From contig CAZTHK010000009.1 of assembly GCA_964613215.1 (NCBI GenBank), positions 62,001-126,000 on the forward strand: 64,000 bases of DNA, in the 5' to 3' direction. Below, in pieces: positions 27,665 through 37,566 of the stretch. The position numbers and the translations under genes were made by a program. This DNA comes from CAZTHK01 sp964613215. GTDB lineage: Bacteria > Krumholzibacteriota > Krumholzibacteriia > Krumholzibacteriales > CAZTHK01. Position 1 is the stretch's first letter. Each line of letters begins with the position of its first letter. The notes under the pieces are model-generated. The model searched no databases, was not told the origin of the DNA, and saw nothing but the letters and a program-made list of their open reading frames with translations.

Positions 27665-28807
27665 TTAGTGCATCAGCAGCACCTTTTTGACCAGAGATTT
27701 CTTTCCTGTCCTCAGCCGGTAGAAGTAGACCCCGGAAGCAACCCGCCTTCCGGATTGGTTGACCCCCTTCCATACTACGGAGTGTTCTCCTTCGCTCATC
27801 AGTCTGTTCAGGAGTGTTTTTACCCTTCTTCCGGAAATATCATATATGGATATGTCAGTCATGGAACCTTTTTCCAGGGTAAATTTTATGGTGGTGCACG
27901 GGTTGCAGGGATTGGGATAGCAATTCATTCCCGTTGCCGGGTGGTGCTGCCCCGACGGTTGCTCCGGCTGATCTTCTACCCCCATTGTGCCCGACCATCC
28001 TGCCAGAGTTGCCATCAACCACCAGGTCGCCTTCCCCTTCTGCTCACAGCTCTGATAGGAAGTATGCTCGGCATCATTTCCGGCCAGGCTGGGATGTTCC
28101 ACCGGAATTTCCTCTCCGTTATACTGGTAAGTTGATTGTTCCCACTCACCCCTGTCCGGATTGAACCACCAGGAGTCCAGGTTCTCGAAATCGTAGAGTA
28201 CCTTGTTATTGGCCAAGCAGAATTCCCTGATCTGCCTGTTTCGCATGGCCCGGTTGTATCCATAGGCACCATCATACTCGGCGGTACCGGTAAAGTATAT
28301 GAAGGTCACCCCGGGATATTCATTCTCCAGGGTCTGCATCGCTTCCAGGTAGTTCTGAACATAGGTATGCGAAGCAGTATTGAGCTGGGTGCACCAGCAG
28401 AAACCGGATATGTTGATGGAAGGGTTTTCATCCAGAACGCTTCTGGTATTATCTATTCCCGATCCCCTCCAGTAGCTCTCCGGTCCTATGGCTGCGGTAT
28501 AGATGCATAGCGCGTCCGTTTCCCGGGGGAGTGACCCTCCGTATGCCGGCCAGGCGGCCTGGTAGAAGGGATCCGAAGATTCGATTCTGGACAGTCCCAC
28601 CATGATCTGCCTGCCGTGAGACATTCTGCCATAGTGCCACTTGCAACTGTCCTTTGCCGCATTAATTGCCTGGGACGGGATTGCCGAAAGACCGGTACAA
28701 TGATGATCTATGATCAGAGCCTCCTTCTGATCCCCGCAATGAGCGGAGGAGGAAAAATTAAGTATCAAAATAACAGCTGTTAGAAGAGTCGTAATTGTTC
28801 TGTTCAT
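27665..28807 (-). CDS. Secreted SGNH-hydrolase-like protein with FlgD/type-IX-like tail
   Basis: This exported protein of 380 residues has a signal peptide (MNRTITTLL through SSAHC). The central domain (about 30-285) has features of an SGNH-type fold (IDHHCTGLS near the start, later EHPSLAGNDAEHT), but a clean GDS(L) motif is missing, so catalytic activity is uncertain. The C-terminal 85 residues (YPNPCNP, then ISIYDISGRRVKTL, ASGVYFYRL, KKVLLMH) form the FlgD-Ig-like domain used as a secretion or sorting tail. The start at 28807 has GGAGGAA upstream. A protease gene in this window carries the same type of tail. Confidence 0.75.
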   Translation of the reverse strand: MNRTITTLLTAVILILNFSSSAHCGDQKEALIIDHHCTGLSAIPSQAINAAKDSCKWHYGRMSHGRQIMVGLSRIESSDPFYQAAWPAYGGSLPRETDALCIYTAAIGPESYWRGSGIDNTRSVLDENPSINISGFCWCTQLNTASHTYVQNYLEAMQTLENEYPGVTFIYFTGTAEYDGAYGYNRAMRNRQIREFCLANNKVLYDFENLDSWWFNPDRGEWEQSTYQYNGEEIPVEHPSLAGNDAEHTSYQSCEQKGKATWWLMATLAGWSGTMGVEDQPEQPSGQHHPATGMNCYPNPCNPCTTIKFTLEKGSMTDISIYDISGRRVKTLLNRLMSEGEHSVVWKGVNQSGRRVASGVYFYRLRTGKKSLVKKVLLMH

Positions 28808-29276
28808 GGTTGTTTCCTCCATGCTGATTCAAACGGTCAGAGGGTGGTGCAGAGGACACCACTATCAATAATTTAAGTTAGTTTATTACCCCAAATCGAA
28901 CGTCCCGTGCTGAACCTTCGATATGCCGGTTCAGGAACAGTTACACGATCTTATTCAGATATACTGCACTGCTATTATCTCTGCAATTTTTACCGCAATT
29001 AATATTCCGGAAGAGTGTCTGATATAGTAGATGAAATATTGGACATGGTGCAGTGTTCCCGGTGGGGTAACAGGATTCCCCGGGATTTCCTGTTTTTCTT
29101 TTATTAATTCATCTCCGGGTTGAGAGTACCGGGGGGAAAGGACCGGCTGGTTTGTTATTCCGGATGCAATATGCAATACCGGCTGGCCGGCATTCTGATG
29201 GTTTCTCTTGAGTCTTTACTGTGATATGTTAGCAGAAAGCTCTTTTTGCCAAGCTCTATTGATTATGGAGGCGAGG
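28808..29276. other. Divergent intergenic region with an inverted repeat
   Basis: These 469 bases separate two divergent genes. CTGAACC (28910-28916) and GGTTCAG (28928-28934) are a perfect 7-base inverted repeat with an 11-base spacer, suited to a regulator site or a small hairpin. A/T-rich tracts (28866-28890, 28975-29040) may hold promoters, but no pair close to consensus is clear. No gene or RNA family is recognised. Confidence 0.35.
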
Positions 29277-30257
29277 ATGGATAGTGGAAATCCGGCTGGT
29301 GGCAGACCGGCTGCCTGTGGTAGAAGGATTATAATTTTTACGGCGATCATTCTAATTCTGGGAGTTTTCATATATACCGGTGGTGAGTGGTACCGGTCCA
29401 TTGATTACAGGGATAGATTCAACCGGATGAAGGGATCCGTTGAGGTGGTGGAGACTGTTCCGGAGGAGAGGCAGGGTCAGAATATACTGTATTGGGTGGA
29501 GATAAGATCGGACCGGGAAACTGAAGTATGGGGATATCTCAAAGTGCCGGGGGATGGAGCAGGACCTTATCCAGCCCTGGTTATTCTGGGGGGATTAAGG
29601 ACGGGCCCCAATACTGTTCATTATCTGGGCAAAACCACCGGAATTGTCATACTGGCCCTGGATTATCCCTACCGGGGCAAGCGGGAGGACCTGGGGGTGG
29701 GAGGGTTTATCCGTTCTATCCCCCGGATTAGAAGGGCGGTGGTGGAAACGGTTCCCGCTGTTATGCTGGGGGTTGATTATCTTCTATCCAGGGATGATGT
29801 GGACGAAAACAGGATAACTATGGTGGGGGGCAGCCTGGGAGCTATGTTTGTACCTGCTGTGGCTGCTTCACACTCCGGGGTATCGGCAGCGGCTATACTA
29901 TTCGGGGCGGCCGGTCTGGAGAGGCTTATCAGTGAAAGCCTTGAAGTCCCCTCCCCCCTGGCGGATATCACCGGCTGGATAGGCGCGGTTCTGGTATCGC
30001 CGGTGGAACCGCTCAAATATGCGGATAAAATTTCGCCCCGTCCCCTGTTCATGTTGAGCGGAATAGATGATGAAAGGATCCCTCCTGAATGCAGCCGGCT
30101 GCTCCACCGGAGAGCCGACCATCCCAAGACGGTAAGATGGATCCGGGCGGGCCATCTTCATGTAAAGTCGGAGGAGTTCCACCGCCGGGTAAGCAGGCGG
30201 CTCAGTGAATGGATGGTTTCGAAAGGTTTGATGGAACCGGGATCTTTCGGTTACTGA
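29277..30257 (+). CDS. Membrane-anchored alpha/beta hydrolase
   Basis: This 326-residue protein has one N-terminal membrane helix (about 16-36, IIIFTAIILILGVFIYTGG) and then an alpha/beta-hydrolase domain that should face the periplasm. The nucleophile Ser is in VGGSLGAMF (GxSxG), the acid is likely in the GIDDERIPP loop, and the catalytic His is in AGHLHV. The fold resembles acetyl-xylan-esterase and prolyl-oligopeptidase-like hydrolases; the substrate is unknown. ATG 29277 follows GGAGGCGAGG. No partner genes are linked. Confidence 0.75.
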   Translation: MDSGNPAGGRPAACGRRIIIFTAIILILGVFIYTGGEWYRSIDYRDRFNRMKGSVEVVETVPEERQGQNILYWVEIRSDRETEVWGYLKVPGDGAGPYPALVILGGLRTGPNTVHYLGKTTGIVILALDYPYRGKREDLGVGGFIRSIPRIRRAVVETVPAVMLGVDYLLSRDDVDENRITMVGGSLGAMFVPAVAASHSGVSAAAILFGAAGLERLISESLEVPSPLADITGWIGAVLVSPVEPLKYADKISPRPLFMLSGIDDERIPPECSRLLHRRADHPKTVRWIRAGHLHVKSEEFHRRVSRRLSEWMVSKGLMEPGSFGY

Positions 30258-30512
30258 CGGGAACACCGGTATCTTCCCGGACTGTGAAGATTTCTCCGGA
30301 AGGGACGGGCTTTTTAACTGTTATTCCGGATAGAGGTGATATATATTTATGTAGCTGGAAATTGGCCCGGGCGGTAATGTGGTGGCTGCTTGCCGGCCAG
30401 CAGGGTAGAGGTGTGGGGAAAATGCTCAGGTTATACCATCCATGATAATCCGGATGCACCTGCAGCCCGGGAGAATTTACTGTTGCAGTAGATTGAGAGG
30501 AAAGAAGAGGTT

Positions 30513-31793
30513 ATGAATAGATCCAAGGTAGCTATTGTAAAAACAACCCCCCGGACGGTGCTGGAGGATTATCACCGGCTTATGAATCTGGCCAATTACC
30601 GGGATGAAATATCACCCTATGTTGATACCGCCCTGAAGATAAACATAAGCTGGCACTTCTTCTATCCCGGGAGTTCAACCACACCCTGGCAGCTGGAGGG
30701 GGTAATAAGGACCATGAAAAGGGATGGATACGATCCTTCTCTGATACACGCCTGCCACAACAGGACGGTGGTTATAGACGCCCATCTGGGGGAGAGGGAG
30801 AACAAGCAGGTCAATGTAACCGACCTGCACGGTCTTCGTAACATCCATCTTTATGAGGGCGAGGAATGGATACATATAAGAGATGCTGTGGGTGATCTGG
30901 CGGACAGTTTTATTGCACTCAACCAGGTATATCCGGATGGATTCATGATCCCCAGGAGGCTGATGGATGAAAATATAATCCACCTGCCCACCGTCAAAAC
31001 TCATGTTTTTACCACCACCACGGGGGCGATGAAGAATGCCTTTGGAGGCCTTCTGAATGAGAAAAGACACTGGACTCACCCGGTCATTCATGAGACTCTG
31101 GTCGATCTCCTGAGAATCCAGAAGAAGATACATTCCGGAGTTTTTGCGGTTATGGACGGAACTTTTGCCGGAGACGGCCCTGGACCCAGATGCATGATTC
31201 CCCATGTTAAGAACGTTCTTCTGGCCTCATCCGATCAAGTGGCTATAGATGCAGCTGCTGCCAGGCTGATGGGTTTCGATCCCATGAAGGATCTCAAATA
31301 TGTCAGGATGGCTCATGAAGCGGGATTGGGCACCGGCAAACCGGAAGAGATAGAGATGGTGGGAGACCTGGATGCAATTAACCAGAACTGGAATTTCAAC
31401 GGCCCCTTCAGAAAGATGACCTTCGCCAGCAGAATGCAGCACAAGATATACTGGGGCCCGTTGAAGAAACCCCTGGAGTGGTCACTTAAAACCGTGCTGG
31501 CTCCATGGTCATTTATCGCCAGTGTTCTTTATCATGATTTCTTCTGGTATACCTTGAATGAGCGAAGGGTACTGAAGATATTAAACAGTCCCTGGGGCAG
31601 GTTGTTTAATAATTGGGAGAAACTGGAGATACCCCCGGACCGGCTGGATGTTCCCGGCTGGGAGAATGTAGGGGAGGAACCGGCCCGCTTGGATGAGAGG
31701 AGTGTTAGACATCTGATCAAGGCCTTCCGGGTAATGGGGACCACCCTGAAAGAGATTCCCGATTTTATCAGGGGCACTCAAACGGGCAGCTGA
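30513..31793 (+). CDS. DUF362 domain-containing protein
   Basis: At 426 residues, this protein has the DUF362 core: LPTVKTHVFTTTTGAMKN (about 154-171), MDGTFAGDGPGPR, and VAIDAAAARLMGFDP. It has no CxxCxxC ferredoxin cluster, unlike many DUF362 proteins, so an iron-sulfur role is not supported. A TPR or membrane segment is not obvious, though hydrophobic stretches near 330-350 (WSFIASVLYHDFFWYTL) might associate with membrane. Function is not established for the family. It stands alone, convergent with the protease gene. Confidence 0.8.
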   Translation: MNRSKVAIVKTTPRTVLEDYHRLMNLANYRDEISPYVDTALKINISWHFFYPGSSTTPWQLEGVIRTMKRDGYDPSLIHACHNRTVVIDAHLGERENKQVNVTDLHGLRNIHLYEGEEWIHIRDAVGDLADSFIALNQVYPDGFMIPRRLMDENIIHLPTVKTHVFTTTTGAMKNAFGGLLNEKRHWTHPVIHETLVDLLRIQKKIHSGVFAVMDGTFAGDGPGPRCMIPHVKNVLLASSDQVAIDAAAARLMGFDPMKDLKYVRMAHEAGLGTGKPEEIEMVGDLDAINQNWNFNGPFRKMTFASRMQHKIYWGPLKKPLEWSLKTVLAPWSFIASVLYHDFFWYTLNERRVLKILNSPWGRLFNNWEKLEIPPDRLDVPGWENVGEEPARLDERSVRHLIKAFRVMGTTLKEIPDFIRGTQTGS

Positions 31794-31833
31794 AGTCAGC
31801 CGGTGGCGTCCCCCTGTCTCCGGCATTTTACCT

Positions 31834-34800
31834 CTAACGTAGATATATTATCTTCCTGGTACGGGTGTACCGGCCCGCTTTTATCCTTACAAAGTAGACT
31901 CCCGAAGAGGTGTGGTTGTCCTTATCATCCCTTCCCCTCCATATCAGGGTGTGATCACCCGCATTCCTGCTGCCATCCAGCAGTGTTTTGACCAGACGTC
32001 CGGATACATCGAAGATCTTGATGGTCACTCTGCCCGAAACGGCCAGGGAGAACTCAATAGTGGTGGTTCCGTTGAATGGATTGGGATAGTTCTGTTTCAA
32101 TGAGTTGGTGTAACGGGGGGTATCATCGGCCCCGGTGGCTTCGTCCTGGATGGTAAACAGGCTGTCGCTGGTATCCTGGCCGGTATTGAGATAGGGATCG
32201 AAGGCCAGAATTTTTACCATGCAGGAATCCGAGGGGGTAGAGGGAACTATCCATGTGTAGGTGGAATCGTCAGGTTCACCTCCGGAAACCAGGGAGTAGT
32301 TGTTTCCCCCATCTCCGGTATAGTATATCTCCACCGAATCCACTCCGCTGCTGTCGGTTGCCACCCACTGAATCTGGATGGTGTCGCCGGCGGCAACCGT
32401 TTCGCCACCGTTGGGGTAAGTCACCGTTACCACGGGAGAAGCGCTATCACTGCCTGAGGTACAGGCGGATCTTTCCTGTGAGTAGCCTCCTCCCAGCCCG
32501 TCACTGTTAACTGCAGAGACACGATAGTAATGACAGCCCTCCACCGGCTGGTGTTGATAGGTGGTAACACCTGACGGTACGGTATCTATAAGAAGTGTCC
32601 GGGAGGGATGGAATCCCCCGGCAGTATCGCTGTATATGGCATGGTAACTCAGCTCCGGCGAGGAATTCTCGTCCCACTGGAGAATTATGGTGGTATCGCC
32701 GTCTGCTGTGGCAGTGAGGTTCTGAACCAGGGTGGGAGCAGCCATGACAGCATCCGGGCCTCCGAAAGCTCCCTGATTAGATCTTGAACCATCAGGATCG
32801 CTGTAACCGGGATCCCCTCTGTCAATGCCTGGAGAATGTACCATCAGGTGATAGTCCATGGAGGTGGTGTCGGCATAGAGGGGAGCCAGGTTGGTGTTGG
32901 TCGAATCAGGATCTATTCCGTTGATATCAGCCGGCTGGTTGCCGAAACAGTTGTTGTATCCGAAGGACCACTGGGGGGTATTGTTTATGTATACCCCATA
33001 ACCCCGGCCATAGGTAATCATGTTGTTGTGGCAGTAAAGGGAGTTGAGGGAGTTAAAAGAAACATTACCCCCGTAGTACTGGGCAGTATTATGATCGATG
33101 GTATTATTGACCATCCGGACTCTGGAACTGTCGGTATCCACTCCTCCCCCCAGGATGGATGTTTGATTATACATTATCTGGCAGTTGGAAACGTTCAGGC
33201 TGTCCGCCCGGTGGTATATGCCTCCGCCAGTGGAAGAAGAGATATTATCCCTGATAATTGAATGGGAAATGAATGTTTCCGATCTGCCGGAGTATATTCC
33301 CCCTCCCTGATCGGAGACCTCATGCCCGTATACAGTATCATGGCTGGAGGTAAAGGAGCCGTTTTCAGCGCATATTCCACCACCACTCTTGAAGTTATCA
33401 TTTTCAAAGATACGGTTTCCCTCCAGGGTGAAGGTAGAATTGAGGGCGTATAACCCGCCTCCTGACCTCTTGCCGGTATAATCTGCATTGGAATAATTAT
33501 CATTGATGGTATTTTCTTTCAGCTGTGCATCACACTGATACGCATATATTGCTCCACCCGATTGGGCGGTACAGTTGTAAATATGGTTGCCCTGGATAAC
33601 AGCACTGCCCTGGTAACATGATATTCCCCCGCCGGCACTGTAACCGGAGGCATTGGCAATACCGCAACCGGTGATAATATTATCCTTGATGATACAGCTG
33701 GACTGATAACTGAAGATGGCACCACCGTATATGGCGGCTTCTGGAATACTGGCACTGGTGCCGGTTCCATTCTGGAGGGTAAAGCCCTCTATGCCGCAGG
33801 TATCACTGCCGGTATACATGAAGGAGACCGGACTGCCGTTACTGCTTATTACGGTGGTGTTGAGTTCCGGATCCCTTACGGTGAAATCCTGATTCCAGCC
33901 GCCCAGCAGGTATGTCCCGGTACTGTTAATAATAACTGCCTGATTGTATGTGGAAGCCGCTACCATCACGGTATCGCCGGACTCGGATGCGTCTAAAGCG
34001 TCCTGGATGCTATTGGCCGCCCATTGGGGTGTAGTGTATGGATATATATTATCACCGCCGGGTGAAACATAACGCCGGGGCAGTCCCTCAATCTCGAAAT
34101 CCGAATCGCTGTAATCGAAACCGCCGATGCCCCCGTTCAGATAAGCTGTTACCTTTATTTTAGCGGTTTCTACAGGGAGGTTGCTGACCTCCCAGGTGTA
34201 CGAGTCGACCCCCACCAGTCCCGTGCAGATGGTATCCTGATAGGTTGCTCCACTGTCCAGGCTGAGGAGTATACTTAATGAATCGGGGGTCTCCCGCCGG
34301 GTGGTCCAGGTGATATCGTAGTCTTCACCCACCTGAAGCACTTCCCCTCCATTGGGGGTATTCACATGAACCAGCACATCACTGGGTATGTAGTCGATCT
34401 GATAGGTGCCGCTCTCAATATTGTTCCAGCCGTATTTTATATAACAGTAGCCATCTATTCCCCAGTCGGTACCCCAGCTGTTCTTGATTATCCAGGCTCC
34501 CTCTCCGCCGCACATATTATCATCCCAGCCTACTATCAGGACGGCGTGACTGCCCACTACCGGATCGCTGGATTCGAAACAGCCTCCTCCGTAATCATAG
34601 AATACATCCACTACATCCATGGAAGTATATACCGGGCCGGTTAACAGGGCTTCCTTTATCGAATTGACATTTCCGGAAACTGAAGAGTAGTTGGAGATTC
34701 TGCCTATTACCTCACACTGTTCCTGGGTACAGGGGAAACCGTCCGCTTCCTGATAAGGTATGCATGATTCCTTTACCGAGCCGTAGTCGAGGAAAACCTG

Positions 34801-35292
34801 ATATGCCAGTGAAGCCCAGCCGCCGTCACAGCCGCGGTCGTACGAGTTGCAGTCCATCACCTGCTGTTCCGACAGGTCCTCCAGGCGTTCGTCATATATT
34901 CTGATATGTGATTCCATCTGAGCGGTAGCGGCGAAGGACCAGCAGGCACCACAGGACCCCTGGTCCTTGGCCGGGGTGGTACCATCCATGGTTCGCCAGT
35001 CCAGTGAAGGATCATAGGTTGCTTCCGATGGAGCGGTAATCACCGGTATTCTCTCTCTTACGCTGTCGGGTACATCCATGGCTCCCAGCATGCTTCTTTT
35101 CTCCTCCCGGGAAAGGCGGGACAGGGGGGTACGGCGGGCCCTCCAGTGATATCCGTTTTCCTTGAGATACCGGTTGAGCCGGTTGATTCTTCTGTTGGTG
35201 GAGCCGGCTCCGGCGCCGAGGGGATATAAAAGCAATGCCAGAAGAGATATTAACAAAAGTACAGATCTTGTAGTGGATATCCTGTTAATCAT
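31834..35292 (-). CDS. Secreted papain-family (C1A) protease fused to a beta-helix and FlgD/type-IX-like tail
   Basis: This 1152-residue exported protein has a signal peptide (about 1-29), a short propeptide (to about 90), and a C1A cysteine-protease domain (about 95-325) with the oxyanion Gln 111, catalytic Cys 117 (GSCGACWSF), His 249 (GSHAVLIVGW) and Asn 271 (IKNSWG). An Ig-like domain (about 330-425), a right-handed parallel beta-helix (about 430-810, many GGGI and NTI turns), an FN3 domain (about 835-930), a second Ig-like domain and a C-terminal YPNPFN...GVYFVRI tail follow. All catalytic residues are present. ATG 35292 has AAGGAAAG upstream and begins a proper signal peptide; an ATG at 35346 would spoil it. 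Confidence 0.9.
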   Translation of the reverse strand: MINRISTTRSVLLLISLLALLLYPLGAGAGSTNRRINRLNRYLKENGYHWRARRTPLSRLSREEKRSMLGAMDVPDSVRERIPVITAPSEATYDPSLDWRTMDGTTPAKDQGSCGACWSFAATAQMESHIRIYDERLEDLSEQQVMDCNSYDRGCDGGWASLAYQVFLDYGSVKESCIPYQEADGFPCTQEQCEVIGRISNYSSVSGNVNSIKEALLTGPVYTSMDVVDVFYDYGGGCFESSDPVVGSHAVLIVGWDDNMCGGEGAWIIKNSWGTDWGIDGYCYIKYGWNNIESGTYQIDYIPSDVLVHVNTPNGGEVLQVGEDYDITWTTRRETPDSLSILLSLDSGATYQDTICTGLVGVDSYTWEVSNLPVETAKIKVTAYLNGGIGGFDYSDSDFEIEGLPRRYVSPGGDNIYPYTTPQWAANSIQDALDASESGDTVMVAASTYNQAVIINSTGTYLLGGWNQDFTVRDPELNTTVISSNGSPVSFMYTGSDTCGIEGFTLQNGTGTSASIPEAAIYGGAIFSYQSSCIIKDNIITGCGIANASGYSAGGGISCYQGSAVIQGNHIYNCTAQSGGAIYAYQCDAQLKENTINDNYSNADYTGKRSGGGLYALNSTFTLEGNRIFENDNFKSGGGICAENGSFTSSHDTVYGHEVSDQGGGIYSGRSETFISHSIIRDNISSSTGGGIYHRADSLNVSNCQIMYNQTSILGGGVDTDSSRVRMVNNTIDHNTAQYYGGNVSFNSLNSLYCHNNMITYGRGYGVYINNTPQWSFGYNNCFGNQPADINGIDPDSTNTNLAPLYADTTSMDYHLMVHSPGIDRGDPGYSDPDGSRSNQGAFGGPDAVMAAPTLVQNLTATADGDTTIILQWDENSSPELSYHAIYSDTAGGFHPSRTLLIDTVPSGVTTYQHQPVEGCHYYRVSAVNSDGLGGGYSQERSACTSGSDSASPVVTVTYPNGGETVAAGDTIQIQWVATDSSGVDSVEIYYTGDGGNNYSLVSGGEPDDSTYTWIVPSTPSDSCMVKILAFDPYLNTGQDTSDSLFTIQDEATGADDTPRYTNSLKQNYPNPFNGTTTIEFSLAVSGRVTIKIFDVSGRLVKTLLDGSRNAGDHTLIWRGRDDKDNHTSSGVYFVRIKAGRYTRTRKIIYLR

Positions 35293-35413
35293 ATTGTGCC
35301 ACTTTCCTTTTCGGTTTTTTTTGAAACTTTTGATGCTCAAACACATAAAAACAGGTAAGCAGAGGATAAAAGAAAGGATTAAGGCAGGAACTTAATCCTG
35401 ATGCTGTTATTAT

Positions 35414-35442
35414 ATATTACCATGATATATAAATAGATTCAA
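35414..35442 (-). promoter_or_regulatory. Candidate promoter of the protease gene with a palindrome
   Basis: On the minus strand, TTGAAT (35442-35437), a 17-base spacer and TAATAT (35419-35414). A perfect 8-base inverted repeat TTATATAT/ATATATAA with 7-base spacer (35410-35432) covers the -10 region. It lies in the 375-base gap (35293-35667) shared with the MoxR operon; that operon's promoter is not clear. Confidence 0.4.
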
Positions 35443-35667
35443 CCTGTAATTAGAAAAAAATACTTATATACTTTAACTTAGCAGGGATTAAGAGAGTTGG
35501 ATCAGTGTAACTTTGATGGAAACAGAAGGACAGGAATCAACCAGCTGAAGTTGAGATAGCCCAGATTGGACAGGAGGGTAAGTTGTTTTTGAAATCTTGC
35601 AAGAAAAAGCGATTTTTATTACTTTATGGTTTCAAAGTGTTTTCATTTATACAAGCGAGGTTGGAAA

Positions 35668-36657
35668 ATGGTCATTGATGTAAAGAAAATCGGGGAAAAG
35701 GTAGAGAAGGAGAGTAAAACACTCCAGAATATCAGGGATGAGATAAGGAAGAATATAGTGGGACAGGAATATCTTATCGAACGCCTGCTGGTTGGGTTGC
35801 TCTGCAACAACCATATACTGATCGAGGGGGTTCCCGGTCTGGCTAAGACACTGGCGGTGACTACCATGGCAAACAGCATCAAGGCTTCTTTTCAGAGGAT
35901 TCAGTTCACCCCTGACCTTCTTCCGGCTGATCTACTCGGTACCCTGATATACAATCCCCGGTCGGGGGAATTTACCACCAAGAAGGGTCCCGTCTTTGCC
36001 AACATTATACTGGCGGATGAGATAAACAGGGCCCCCGCCAAGGTGCAGTCCGCCCTTCTGGAAGCGATGCAGGAGAGACAGGTTACCATAGGGGAGGAGA
36101 GTTTCAAGCTGGATCAGCCCTTCATGGTTCTGGCAACCCAGAATCCTATCGAACAGGAGGGCACCTATCCCCTCCCGGAGGCTCAGGTGGACAGATTCAT
36201 GCTGAAACTTGAGATAACTTATCCCAGCAAGGAAGAGGAAAAAAAGATATTGAAGCGGATGTCCGCTTCATCAATTGATCTCAGTGTGGACCCGGTGATA
36301 GAGCCTTCAGATATTATAAGGCTGAGGGAACTGGCCGATCAGATATATATGGATGAAAAGGTGGAGGATTATATCATCGATATAGTCCAGGCTACCAGAA
36401 AACCGGAAGATTATGATCTGGCCATGGGCAATCTTATCCAGTACGGGGCCTCCCCCCGGGCCACCATATACCTTGCCATGGCATCCCGGGCTTACGCCCT
36501 CCTCCAGGGCAGGGGATACGTTACTCCACAGGATGTGAAGTCCATCGGTATGGATGTGTTAAGACACCGGGTGATTGTTACCTATGAGGCTGAAGCCGAA
36601 GAGAAGACATCCAACCATATTGTTCAGGATATATTCGATAATGTGGCGGTACCATGA
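35668..36657 (+). CDS. moxR: MoxR-family AAA+ ATPase
   Basis: This 329-residue AAA+ ATPase is of the MoxR/RavA group, with Walker A GVPGLAKT at 54-61, Walker B ILADEINRA, and sensor region LATQNPIEQEGTYPLPEAQ. MoxR proteins work as chaperone-like partners of VWA proteins; here the linked DUF58 and BatA/BatB genes fit that. ATG 35668 is preferred to a start at 35626 because the latter adds residues unlike the family. The stop overlaps the DUF58 start (ATGA), so the two are coupled. Confidence 0.95.
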   Translation: MVIDVKKIGEKVEKESKTLQNIRDEIRKNIVGQEYLIERLLVGLLCNNHILIEGVPGLAKTLAVTTMANSIKASFQRIQFTPDLLPADLLGTLIYNPRSGEFTTKKGPVFANIILADEINRAPAKVQSALLEAMQERQVTIGEESFKLDQPFMVLATQNPIEQEGTYPLPEAQVDRFMLKLEITYPSKEEEKKILKRMSASSIDLSVDPVIEPSDIIRLRELADQIYMDEKVEDYIIDIVQATRKPEDYDLAMGNLIQYGASPRATIYLAMASRAYALLQGRGYVTPQDVKSIGMDVLRHRVIVTYEAEAEEKTSNHIVQDIFDNVAVP

Positions 36658-37529
36658 TTACCGAGGAACTGATAAAGAAAGTACGGGTTCTCCAGATAAC
36701 CACCAGGAAGGTAGTCAATGACATACTGGCGGGTGGTTATGAGAGTGTGTTCAGGGGCAGGGGGATGGAGTTCGAGGAGGTCAGGGAATACATGCCCGGT
36801 GATGATGTTCGCACCATCGACTGGAATGTAACCGCCCGTACCGGCCATCCCTATGTGAAGCGCTTTGTGGAAGAGAGGGAGTTGACGGTAATGTTTCTGG
36901 TGGATCTCTCCGCTTCCGGTGATTTCGGCAGTGTGGATAAACTCAAGAATGAACTGGCCGCCGAGTTCTGCGCCATGCTGGCTTTTTCAGCGGTCAAGAA
37001 TAACGATAAGGTGGGGTTGATTGTATTTACCGATCAGATAGAGATGTTTGTCCCCCCCAAAAAGGGTACCAGGCATGTTCTGCGGCTGATTCGCGATTTG
37101 CTCAACTTCAATCCCCGCCAGACCGAAACCGATCTGACCGGAGCCTTTGATTATCTGGGGAATGTGGTTAAAAAGAGAGCAGTAGTTTTTGTGGTATCCG
37201 ATTTTCAGGCGGAGGGATTTGAGAAGAAGATGAGGGTGATGAGCAAACGCAACGATCTTATCGCTGTTCCCATAGTGGATCCCCGGGAGGTGGAACTTCC
37301 TGACGTGGGCCTGATAGAGCTGGAGGATGCTGAAACCGGTGAAGTTGTGCTTCTGGATACGGGAAGTGAAGCAGTCAGGAACAGGTATAACCGGCTGGGC
37401 AGAGAGAGGTCTGAGTATTTCAGGGAACTGTTCGCTTCCATGGGAGTAGACAGTGTGGAAATATCCACCGGCCGGGATTATATTCCCCGGCTGGTTAAGT
37501 TTTTCAGGATGAGAGCCAGAAGGTACTGA
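36654..37529 (+). CDS. DUF58 (VWA-like) protein
   Basis: This 291-residue DUF58 protein shows the signature RGRGMEFEEVREYMPGDDVRTIDW (read in parts, about 36-60), then ARTGHPYVKRF and the VWA-type strand FLVDLSASGDFG with a MIDAS-like DxSxS. It is thought to cooperate with MoxR in metal-dependent assembly or folding. It starts inside the end of moxR (ATGA) and is followed by a periplasmic chaperone-like gene after 37 bases. Confidence 0.92.
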   Translation: MITEELIKKVRVLQITTRKVVNDILAGGYESVFRGRGMEFEEVREYMPGDDVRTIDWNVTARTGHPYVKRFVEERELTVMFLVDLSASGDFGSVDKLKNELAAEFCAMLAFSAVKNNDKVGLIVFTDQIEMFVPPKKGTRHVLRLIRDLLNFNPRQTETDLTGAFDYLGNVVKKRAVVFVVSDFQAEGFEKKMRVMSKRNDLIAVPIVDPREVELPDVGLIELEDAETGEVVLLDTGSEAVRNRYNRLGRERSEYFRELFASMGVDSVEISTGRDYIPRLVKFFRMRARRY

Positions 37530-37566
37530 CCGGCAAAGCGGTACCGGTAGAAGGCAGGAGGAGAGC

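Noticed and set aside
30209..30445. 78-codon frame overlapping the end of the alpha/beta hydrolase
   Set aside because: Starts inside the hydrolase gene in another frame with no ribosome site; composition is not protein-like. The gap 30258-30512 holds nothing clear.
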